Assembly (NCBI GenBank): GCA_913055635.1
Contig: CAJXLK010000004.1
Span: forward strand, 62,001 to 126,000
Origin: an uncultured Bacteroidota bacterium
Lineage (GTDB): Bacteria; Bacteroidota; Bacteroidia; Bacteroidales; UBA12077
Reading direction: 5' to 3'
DNA: 64,000 bases
Shown: positions 28,345 through 35,896 of the stretch, piece after piece
Numbering within the stretch: position 1 is the stretch's first letter
Layout: the number at the start of each line of letters is the position of its first letter
Translations under genes and position numbers: made by a program
The notes under the pieces: model-generated
What the model was told of the DNA's origin: nothing
Database searches by the model: none
What the model saw: the letters and a program-made list of their open reading frames with translations, nothing else

Positions 28345-31300
28345 TCATTCAGGTGCCGTGCGAACACCTCTTCCGCCCCATGATCTGCTTCGTTCATCGG
28401 TGGTGTGGTTCATAAAATTCCGGTCGGAAATCCTCAGGTATTGTGTGCCTGAAGCATACTGACCGCCGCGGAAACCATAGCCGTTGATGTTCCAGTTGGT
28501 TACATCGAACAACCCGGAGGAGGCCTTGACCGCACCGTTGCCGTGTTTGCCGGTAAAAGCCATGCCATCGGCATTGCCTACTGTAATGGCTCTTTCCCAC
28601 AGGTTGCCGCTGAGGTTCATGATGCCCCAATAGGAGGCACCGGCAGATGTACGGGAGCTGCTGGAGGAAGCCGCATAGCCAACACGCATGGGCCCTTGAT
28701 CGCCCACACCGGTCAATGTGTTGTTGCCATAGTTGGCATTGTTGAAGGTACCCTCTCCCCCGAGGTTAAGCAGGTCGCCGTGGCCATTGTGGTATTCGGC
28801 TTTCAGCCAGGCCTGCTTACGGGAGGTATCGCTGACACGCACCTCATCCAGGGCACCCTCCAGGTTGGTACCCATCAGCAGATCGCTGCTGTTGTTGTTG
28901 ATCGACCCGGTCAGGGTGCTGGTGGCCGTAAGCAACCCATTGATGTATATCCTTTGGAAGGACCCGTCGTAGGTGATGGCCACATGCTGGTATTCATCCA
29001 TCGTAAGGGCTGATGAAACCTCCTGGTTGTTGAGGTAGCCTTTCAGCTGTCCGTCGTAGGCTGCCAGCTGGTAGGCATCTTCGCCTTTGCCGGCGACAAC
29101 GGCTTCGCCCTTAACTTCCACATTAAAATTGTTCAGTGAGGGGGAATAGTCGGGGTTGTTGGTCTTGAGCTCCTGCATCACCCAGAGGTATTTTCCGGAG
29201 AGGTCCTCGCCTTTTTCGATGCCGGGGATGGACCCACCATTTTCCAGGTCATTGCCCCAGCGGACGATGACAACGCCCGAGCCGCCATCGGCGCCCACGC
29301 CGGCGGAATAGCTATAGCCGCCGCCGCCACCGCCTCCGGTGTTGGGCATGCCGTGGTTGTCAGCTGTGGGAGCATTGTTGTTATTGATGCCATCACCGCC
29401 ACCACCGCGGCCGCCCTGGCCAACGTCGCTGGTGCTCCAGCCGCCGCCGCCACCGCCGGCAAACCATCCGTTATCGCCGACACTGGTTCCAAAGATGTGG
29501 CTGAAGTCCTTTCCTATTCCTCCATTTCCAGCGCCGCTAGGAACGGAACTTCCAACACCGCCGGCGCCACCGCCGCCGGCCGTGGCATAATCATCAGTAC
29601 CCGATATATCACCGCCATTATAGCCTTGTGAGGAGGTACCGGAACCAAATGTTTTATAGACATCGTACCGCATGGCACCCCCACCGGAACCGCCATCTCC
29701 GGCAGCTGTTCCGCCGCCGTTTTCTCCGGAGGCGCCATGGCCGCCTCCCTGAGCCACGATGGAACCGAAAGAACTGTTTTCACCGTTGGTGCCAGGGGCA
29801 GCAACACCACCGCCGCTGCCGCCGGCACCAACACTCACACTGATATCCTCGCCGGGGTTTACGCTGTGGCCGGTCTTCCAGACAAGCCCGCCGGCGCCGC
29901 CACCACCGGAAGTACCACCGCCACCGGCACCACCACCGGCAACAACCAATACATCCACCTTATGGATGCCATCGGGGACGGTAAAAGTACTATCCGAGTT
30001 AAATACCTGCTGACCCTTAAAAGTGGGGGGTGTTGAATTGTCGCTTGTCACTTTGGTGTACACTTTCACCGACTGGGGATCTTTATAGCGCACCAGGACA
30101 ATGCCGGAGCCGCCGTCAGCACCGGGACCGGTAGCGCCGCCGGCACCACCGCCACCGCCGCCGGTGTTGGCCTGGCCGGCCGTGGGTCCGCCGGTATTTT
30201 CGGTGGTGTTGCCACCACCTTCACCACCACCGCCCTGGCCGCCATGGCCGGGCAAACCGTAGGTGCCGTCGTCGGCACCACCGCCGCCGCCACCGCCGGC
30301 AAACCATCCGTTGTCGCCATAGCTGGTGCCAAACTCATCGGAAAAATCCTTGCCGTCGCCGCCGTTGGGCCTGCTGGAGGTCTCATCGGTATAACCATCT
30401 TCACCGGGAGTGCCGGCGCCTCCGCCGCCACCACCCTGGCCTGATCCATCCTGTCTTCCCTTGCCGCCATCGTTGCCCTGTCCGGTCGTTCCTTCACCAT
30501 AGACGTCGGGATCTTCATTGTAATAATTGGAGCCGCCACCGGAGCCGCCATCGCCATAATCACCCGACACCCAGTCGGTCGAGGCACTTCCCCGCGTATC
30601 ACCGGCACCGCCGCCGATGGCTTCCACACTGCCAAAATGGCTGTTATCACCCTGCTTGCCTCTTTCATCCACGCCTCCGCCGGTACCACCGGCACCGACC
30701 TGCACATCGATCACGGAACCGGGGGTAACGCTGTGGCCCTGCTTCCAGACCAGTCCGCCGGCGCCGCCACCGCCGCCACCGGTGCCACTTCCGCCATTTC
30801 CGCCACCGCCGCCGCCACCGGCGACAACCAACACGTCGACTTCCGATACGCCTTCCGGAACAGTGAACTTGCCGTCGGTGGTAAAGGCCCTTACCTGGTA
30901 TCCGTCGTGATCACTCCAGGAGACATGGCTGCTGCCGGCCTTTTTGATGGCATCCAGCGGGATGGGTTTGGCAATGCGGGTTCCCGGCGAAGTATGATCG
31001 CTCACCATTAGGCTGTCGCCCTCCACCGTAAGGTTGGTCATGCTCTGGTTGTCACTCCAGTCGGAAGCCGTCGTGTCGCCGTCAGAAGCACCGCTCAAAG
31101 CTTGTGGCTTTACCCAGCCACTGACCGTCACCTTGTTCTCTATGCCCAGGGAAGCATCATCGGGCACAGAGATGGCCGCATCACCGGCAAAATCCTGTCC
31201 CAAACCCAAAGGTCCTTCCAGCCGGGAAGGATAAGACCCAGTGGCCTGGCCCCCATTGCTGCCGGCCGCATCACCATACTCGCCGGCCGAACCCGTACCT

Positions 31301-32766
31301 TCTTCCTTTAAATGCCAAATGGAAGTAAAATAACCATCATTCCATACGTTGGGAGCATCCTCGCCGTCGCTTGCCCCGGGATCGCCATACTCCATGGTGA
31401 TTACCGTATTTTCCGAACTGGAGACCTGCGGCACCTTCACCCAGTATTCGGCTTTCTCGTTGGGCTCGTCATGCCGTTCACGCTGATACTTCAACTCAGT
31501 GCCCGTGGCATCATAAAACCGAATGTCATCGCCATCGGGCTGACATTTGCTGAAATCAAAATTGGTGCTGTCCAGCTTGACCAGGATGGGAAAATCCTGC
31601 AAGTCCGAATCCACCTTGTTGTGATCAATGGTGATGTCGCGCTGATATCCCGATGGAACAGCCGATTCAGTAGCCTGGCCGGGATCGGACACCTCCGAGA
31701 CTGAACCAATCCGGGTATTGCCCCAGGCATACTCGTTGGGCACCGGATTGGAGGGCCCGCGGGCTGCCTTCTCATATTCCAGCTCCGTCATGGGTCTCAG
31801 AGCAGCCCAGTCCAAATAGGACATCATATCTTTTTTGGACAACCGCCCGCAGGCCACCCATTTGTTGTCGGTGGCATAAACAGCCGGTGAGGAACCAGAG
31901 GAACCAGCCGTTGCCACGTTGATCTTATAACGATCCTGGTTGCTGTTGCCATCGGAGACAACGTATCCTGTTGATCCCGGCGATCCATCTATTCTTGAGT
32001 CCTGCTGGTCAAAAGTCAGGGTATTGAGAAAATCCACATAGGCCTGTTGGGTGATCTCATGCTTCATCATATAAAAATCCCCATAACCGGTGGGGAAACC
32101 AGAAGCCAGTGTGCCGTCTCCGCCATCCCCAATATGACCGGTGGCCCAGAGGTTGCCCGAGCTTTTTTCAATCATGAAGGCTGCATCGGTGATCTCAAAA
32201 GGCTCATCCTGTGCACCGCCACCGGCATAAAAGTGGTTGTTCTCCGAACCGCCGCTACCTACATAAAAACTGCCCTGGGGCACGTACACCATCTCAATGC
32301 CGAAGACCCGGATATCCACCTCATCTTCCGGGGTCAGCCCGTCCTGGCCATAATCCCATCTCATCCGCATGTCCTCTATGCTGGCCGTGCCATTGAAAAT
32401 CACGCTGGGATAAACAAACATGCCTTTGTTCGTGCCGTCGGTTGCCCCCAAATCGCCATTAAAATTACCGGGTATCTCATGACCCGAACCATGCAGGGTG
32501 GCATGTCCCCACTGCACATTTGTTGCGGTGGTCTTTTTGTACTTCATAAAAACCCACGCGGCATCCCAGTTGGTGTTGGCCCCGTCATCCACCCTGAAAC
32601 TGTTGTCCCAGCTCAGATCAAACTCCACGATGATATATTTATCTGCATCATTCCGCTCGACAATCACAATATCATCTACCTGTATGTTGGTGGCAAGCGA
32701 CTGTTGGCCCTGGATAACCATAAAAAATGCCATCAGCAGGACCGGAAGAAAAAAGGACTTTTTCAT
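28345..32766 (-). CDS. Exported FGE-like (SUMF1) protein split by nested DUF2341, LamG and glycine-rich domains
   Basis: A 1473-residue protein with signal peptide (MKKSFFLPVLLMAFFMVIQGQQSLA). The N-terminal half of an FGE/SUMF1-type domain occupies about 145-358 (MVYVPQGSFYVG, MMKHEITQQAYVDFLN, LRPMTELEYEKAARG, YAWGN). The matching C-terminal half is at about 1330-1473 (SYWGIMNLSGNLWER, GYGFRGGQYA, GGRGVR). Between them are DUF2341 (about 372-490), the start of a LamG domain (500-565), two glycine-rich domains (each opening VDVLVVAGGG, about 640-905 and 930-1170), and the rest of the LamG (1225-1320, HVAITYDGSFQRIYING, GALDEVRVSD). There is no T9SS sorting tail. Catalytic formylglycine formation is not implied; many such proteins are structural. 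It is the likely promoter-proximal gene of a pair with the 3877-residue gene. Confidence 0.9.
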   Translation of the reverse strand: MKKSFFLPVLLMAFFMVIQGQQSLATNIQVDDIVIVERNDADKYIIVEFDLSWDNSFRVDDGANTNWDAAWVFMKYKKTTATNVQWGHATLHGSGHEIPGNFNGDLGATDGTNKGMFVYPSVIFNGTASIEDMRMRWDYGQDGLTPEDEVDIRVFGIEMVYVPQGSFYVGSGGSENNHFYAGGGAQDEPFEITDAAFMIEKSSGNLWATGHIGDGGDGTLASGFPTGYGDFYMMKHEITQQAYVDFLNTLTFDQQDSRIDGSPGSTGYVVSDGNSNQDRYKINVATAGSSGSSPAVYATDNKWVACGRLSKKDMMSYLDWAALRPMTELEYEKAARGPSNPVPNEYAWGNTRIGSVSEVSDPGQATESAVPSGYQRDITIDHNKVDSDLQDFPILVKLDSTNFDFSKCQPDGDDIRFYDATGTELKYQRERHDEPNEKAEYWVKVPQVSSSENTVITMEYGDPGASDGEDAPNVWNDGYFTSIWHLKEEGTGSAGEYGDAAGSNGGQATGSYPSRLEGPLGLGQDFAGDAAISVPDDASLGIENKVTVSGWVKPQALSGASDGDTTASDWSDNQSMTNLTVEGDSLMVSDHTSPGTRIAKPIPLDAIKKAGSSHVSWSDHDGYQVRAFTTDGKFTVPEGVSEVDVLVVAGGGGGGGNGGSGTGGGGGGAGGLVWKQGHSVTPGSVIDVQVGAGGTGGGVDERGKQGDNSHFGSVEAIGGGAGDTRGSASTDWVSGDYGDGGSGGGSNYYNEDPDVYGEGTTGQGNDGGKGRQDGSGQGGGGGGAGTPGEDGYTDETSSRPNGGDGKDFSDEFGTSYGDNGWFAGGGGGGGADDGTYGLPGHGGQGGGGEGGGNTTENTGGPTAGQANTGGGGGGAGGATGPGADGGSGIVLVRYKDPQSVKVYTKVTSDNSTPPTFKGQQVFNSDSTFTVPDGIHKVDVLVVAGGGAGGGGTSGGGGAGGLVWKTGHSVNPGEDISVSVGAGGSGGGVAAPGTNGENSSFGSIVAQGGGHGASGENGGGTAAGDGGSGGGAMRYDVYKTFGSGTSSQGYNGGDISGTDDYATAGGGGAGGVGSSVPSGAGNGGIGKDFSHIFGTSVGDNGWFAGGGGGGWSTSDVGQGGRGGGGDGINNNNAPTADNHGMPNTGGGGGGGYSYSAGVGADGGSGVVIVRWGNDLENGGSIPGIEKGEDLSGKYLWVMQELKTNNPDYSPSLNNFNVEVKGEAVVAGKGEDAYQLAAYDGQLKGYLNNQEVSSALTMDEYQHVAITYDGSFQRIYINGLLTATSTLTGSINNNSSDLLMGTNLEGALDEVRVSDTSRKQAWLKAEYHNGHGDLLNLGGEGTFNNANYGNNTLTGVGDQGPMRVGYAASSSSSRTSAGASYWGIMNLSGNLWERAITVGNADGMAFTGKHGNGAVKASSGLFDVTNWNINGYGFRGGQYASGTQYLRISDRNFMNHTTDERSRSWGGRGVRTAPE
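29250..30845 (-). repeat. Two glycine-rich low-complexity coding blocks
   Basis: Two related blocks of GGC/GGT-rich codons encode Gly-rich domains of about 250 residues, each opening VDVLVVAGGG and closing near GSGxVxVRxxxD. The plus strand is correspondingly rich in CCG/CCA triplets, which creates long spurious open frames there. Confidence 0.85.
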
Positions 32767-33095
32767 TGTCTTGGTGGTTTATTGGTTCTTCTTTTTTTAT
32801 TTTTCTAAAATTTTATCCACTTCTAACGGATAAACCCATAGACCTAAAAATACACTTACCGTTTACGACCTGTAAAAACTTAAGTTACAGCTCGCATTTT
32901 AGGAAATTCAGTAAATAGAAGAAATAAAGCAGGTTTTTTTGATTTAACCCGCCTGAAATTTGGTTAAATGAGAATGAATTCTGATGAAAGGATTGGAAGA
33001 GAGCGGTTCGCCAGAGAGATGAGATTTATCATCAGAAATCCCTTAACTTTCTTAAAGGAAATCCGTTGATAACAACTGGCCGTTTAACCAACAGC
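32767..33095. other. Upstream region of the FGE-like gene
   Basis: This 329-base AT-rich stretch separates the ATP-grasp stop from the FGE-like start, both on the minus strand. It should hold the promoter of the FGE-like/3877-residue pair, but I see no clear TTTG...TAnnTTTG match. No gene, tRNA or strong hairpin was recognised. Confidence 0.45.
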
Positions 33096-34526
33096 CTAAG
33101 GCTTGATCCTTTTCTGAACGCTACTTTGGGGGGAATGTTCAGTATTTTGCTCCGATATCTCCATTGGGGCTGTAACGACCTGGATAGCAGCTGCAGGTGC
33201 GGCTTCCGGCACACGTTCAATGGCTTTTTTCGGGGATACAGTGGGAACGGTAAGGTCCTGGAATTGAAATTTAAGCAGATGGCGGCACTGTCGGAATTTT
33301 TCAAGCAATTCCCTCTGGTTTTGAGCCCCCAGGTAAATAAAAGCCGTGGCATAGCTGTAACTGTCCTGCTCGGGAATCTGCGAAAGTTTCATCCCCGCCT
33401 TACCCTGTAAATCAACCAGGGTACCGGGAATTTTCCGCCTCAACCGTTCCAGATCTTCACGGGTGGGAATATGGGTGATGAACTTGTCGCGGTATTCCCT
33501 TAAAAAAAACTTGGCGGCTACCGGAAAATGGCCCTGGCGCCTGGGGAACCATGGGTCCCTTCCCAGGGCAACATCAATCATCACCTGGTGGTTGGAAACC
33601 CCGTCCACTTTTTGAAACAGATCGCTATGCGACTGGGGAATCCGGGTATTGATCTCTAAAAACCAGATCTTGTTAGCTTTCCTGTTCCAGAAAAATTCAA
33701 GGTTAAAGGCTGAGTTGTCAAAACCCACCTGATGCATCACTTTTTTGCTGATGCCGGCCATTTCATCCTGTACGTTTTTGGGCAGCCTCGAGGGATATTG
33801 ATAACGGGCAAAGGAAGTGCGATTGGGCTCACGTATGGAATCAATGATCCCGTAACTATGAACCCGACCCTTATAGACATAACCCTCCAGGGTACATTGC
33901 TGGCCGGAAATGATTTGCTCAGCCACACAATGTGAGCTATTAACCCCGGCCACTTCCGCAGGCAGCCGGAGCATATCCAGGAGTTGATCAAAAGGCCTGA
34001 ACAGGCCGATGTGGTCTCTGAGCATCTTGATGGCCCTGTAGAAATCGCTCCTGCTATTAATGCGGAAGCCAAGCTGACTGGCCGTGGACTTTACCGGTTT
34101 GATCCAGAATGGAAAGTGAAAAGGTATTTGCTCCAGGGGGTTATCATCAAAGGGATCAAACTTGATGAAGGCCGGGATATGCTCAGGAATTACCTTTTTC
34201 TGCTCCAAACGGCTCCAATACTTATGTTCGCATTTGACCACACTTTCAAGGGAAGGCCCCGGCACATTAAACCGCTGACAGAGAATCGGCACAATGGTGC
34301 TTACCGGAAAATCCGTATAGCCAACAATGGCGTCAATGGAGCCTTCGAAGGCTCTGAGCTTTTGATCAGCCAGTTCCAGCATATCGATTAACCGGTATTT
34401 ACCACTGTCAATCAGCAGATTGATATCCAGCAGACCATGAATTTTATAATTCTCCGCGTTTTTCACCGACCGAATCATCCGCAAATTGAAATCATCCAGT
34501 CCAATGACAAAAATATTCTTTTTCAT
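33096..34526 (-). CDS. ATP-grasp superfamily protein next to the cyanophycin genes
   Basis: A 476-residue predicted ATP-dependent carboxylate-amine ligase. The N-terminal region (about 1-110) resembles a Rossmann-like preATP-grasp domain (MKKNIFVIGLDDFNLRMIRSV). The ATP-grasp core (about 115-330) shows FWIKPVKSTASQLG (phosphate-binding lysine region), CVAEQIISGQQCTLEGY, and the metal-binding FLEINTRIPQ (E-x-N). A further 100-residue domain and a low-complexity Ala/Pro/Gln tail follow. The substrate cannot be read from sequence. Its position beside cyanophycinase suggests a role around cyanophycin, for example making or using a dipeptide or priming peptide; this is inference. It lies 220 bases downstream of cyanophycinase, on the same strand. 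Confidence 0.85.
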   Translation of the reverse strand: MKKNIFVIGLDDFNLRMIRSVKNAENYKIHGLLDINLLIDSGKYRLIDMLELADQKLRAFEGSIDAIVGYTDFPVSTIVPILCQRFNVPGPSLESVVKCEHKYWSRLEQKKVIPEHIPAFIKFDPFDDNPLEQIPFHFPFWIKPVKSTASQLGFRINSRSDFYRAIKMLRDHIGLFRPFDQLLDMLRLPAEVAGVNSSHCVAEQIISGQQCTLEGYVYKGRVHSYGIIDSIREPNRTSFARYQYPSRLPKNVQDEMAGISKKVMHQVGFDNSAFNLEFFWNRKANKIWFLEINTRIPQSHSDLFQKVDGVSNHQVMIDVALGRDPWFPRRQGHFPVAAKFFLREYRDKFITHIPTREDLERLRRKIPGTLVDLQGKAGMKLSQIPEQDSYSYATAFIYLGAQNQRELLEKFRQCRHLLKFQFQDLTVPTVSPKKAIERVPEAAPAAAIQVVTAPMEISEQNTEHSPQSSVQKRIKP

Positions 34527-34600
34527 TCAGCCAATATTTACTTCAGGGTTAGACTTTTACTCATTTGCGCGATAAAGAGCCTTCGTTTTTTTTAGGGAAC

Positions 34601-34726
34601 ATGGGAAATATTATTAATTACCGGGGCAAGGACCAACACTATGGGCTCTGCTATTTTCATCGATCACCATTTTGCAATTATAGCGAACACCTCGATAAAC
34701 CACACGACTGGCACCTGACCCAATGA
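34601..34726 (+). CDS. Possible 41-residue small ORF, uncertain
   Basis: An ATG at 34601 opens 41 codons to TGA at 34724-34726, rich in His, Tyr and Cys (YGLCYFHRSPFCNYSEH). It lies divergently upstream of the ATP-grasp gene and stops 20 bases short of the cyanophycinase stop. I recognise no family. It may be chance; it is listed because it fills most of a 220-base gap inside the cyanophycin locus. Confidence 0.15.
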   Translation: MGNIINYRGKDQHYGLCYFHRSPFCNYSEHLDKPHDWHLTQ

Positions 34727-34746
34727 TAAATGCCGTTCAAATGGGG

Positions 34747-35643
34747 TTATTCACTATTGCTCGAAAACGGGAGTTGCTGTTTTTCCCGGGGGATATAGCG
34801 CCGTTCGGAAAGATTCAGCTTATCGCCGGGAACCATGACATGAAGGGTGATATTTTCCACCGAAATCATTTCATCCTCGCTGATTGCCGTCATATTGGTA
34901 TGTTTTATAGTGGAGCCATCCACCACTACGATCAGTCCCGAACCGATCACTTCCTGAACATCACCCTTCTGAATGAGCAATGAAGTATCTTCGCCCAGGC
35001 CAATGCCCAGAGCAGTAGGATTGGCCGTAACGGCCTGGAACAAACGTCCGAACCGGCCCCGTTTTACAAAATGGGTATCAATGATGACATGGTCCAATAG
35101 CCGGAAGCCACTGCTGAATTTGACCTCGCCCTTTCTCATGGCTTCATGGCTGCTGCCTTCATAAATCATGGTATCTGACATGGCCATAGCCCCGGCACTG
35201 GTGCCGGCAATAACCACGGAACTGTGCCTATAGCGCTCCATCAATGCCTTCAAAAATTCGGTTCCGCCCAGCAAAGTGGTCAACCTCAATTGATCCCCCC
35301 CGGTAAATAAAATGCCATCAGCCCTTTTCAACAACTCCACCTTATTGGGGTCTGAAGCTTGTTCACGGGTTCTTATATCAAGCATGCCCACATTCTCAAA
35401 GCCCAGATTGGTAAAAGCCTCCCTGTAACGCTGAAAAGATTTTTCGGGGATTCCCGACGCCGTAGGAACAATCTCAATTCGAGCGGTTTCACCTGGCAGC
35501 AATTCACAAAAACGACTTAAAATCAAAGCATCGGTTTCAGGCCGTTCTCCGTTCATATCCTCTAGCTGGCCATTGGCATCGGCCGAAGAGGGTAAAGCCA
35601 CTTCTCCCCCGATAAGCAGAAGGGTTCCCTTAGGTTTTTTCAT
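34747..35643 (-). CDS. cphB: Cyanophycinase
   Basis: Peptidase S51-family cyanophycinase of 298 residues. It hydrolyses cyanophycin (multi-L-arginyl-poly-L-aspartate) to beta-Asp-Arg dipeptides. The start at ATG 35643 opens MKKPKGTLLLIGGEVAL, typical of the family; an upstream in-frame extension is hydrophobic and overlaps the promoter, so I reject it. The nucleophile Ser is in AGTSAGAM (about residue 150) and the downstream DTHFVKRGRFGRL (about 200-212) matches the conserved family block. There is no signal peptide, so it is cytoplasmic. It is divergent from cyanophycin synthetase across 253 bases that carry a palindrome array. Confidence 0.95.
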   Translation of the reverse strand: MKKPKGTLLLIGGEVALPSSADANGQLEDMNGERPETDALILSRFCELLPGETARIEIVPTASGIPEKSFQRYREAFTNLGFENVGMLDIRTREQASDPNKVELLKRADGILFTGGDQLRLTTLLGGTEFLKALMERYRHSSVVIAGTSAGAMAMSDTMIYEGSSHEAMRKGEVKFSSGFRLLDHVIIDTHFVKRGRFGRLFQAVTANPTALGIGLGEDTSLLIQKGDVQEVIGSGLIVVVDGSTIKHTNMTAISEDEMISVENITLHVMVPGDKLNLSERRYIPREKQQLPFSSNSE

Positions 35644-35666
35644 CGTGGAAAAAAATAAATATATGA

Positions 35667-35699
35667 AAAATATATGCAAAAGAGATCTAAAGATACAAA
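35667..35699 (-). promoter_or_regulatory. Probable cyanophycinase promoter
   Basis: On the minus strand, TTTG (35699-35696) is followed after 21 bases by TATATTTT (35674-35667), one base off TAnnTTTG. The cyanophycinase ATG lies about 24 bases further on. Confidence 0.4.
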
Positions 35700-35749
35700 T
35701 AAAAATCTTATATTTAGATAGATTATTCAATGAAAAAAGTCTCTGGCTG

Positions 35750-35870
35750 ACCCCCGCTTAGCGGGGGTAGGTAAATAAGGACCCCGCTAAGCGGGGTAAG
35801 AAATAGAGCCGACCCCGCTAAGCGGGGTAAAAAAAAAAGACACCCCCGCTAAGCGGGGTAAAGCGGGGTA
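35750..35870. repeat. Array of four GC-rich palindromes upstream of cphA
   Basis: Near-identical perfect palindromes ACCCCCGCTTAGCGGGGGT (35750-35768), ACCCCGCTAAGCGGGGT (35781-35797 and 35812-35828) and a C-extended copy (35842-35859) start 31, 31 and 30 bases apart. A further half-site (AAGCGGGGT) ends at 35869. A-tracts and AGAGCC elements separate them. The spacing is close to three helical turns. Confidence 0.9.
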
Positions 35871-35896
35871 AAAAAAGAGCCGAAAAAACTCATCCG

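Noticed and set aside
29339..30910. Several Pro/Ala/Thr-rich open frames on the plus strand
   Set aside because: They are the complement of the glycine-rich coding blocks (GGN codons read as CCN).
33001..33090. Small coding remnant before the ATP-grasp stop
   Set aside because: No open frame of meaningful length or recognisable motif on either strand.
35750..35870. CRISPR-like array
   Set aside because: The repeats are short palindromes, the intervening sequences are only 13-14 bases and largely A-tracts, and there are no cas genes.
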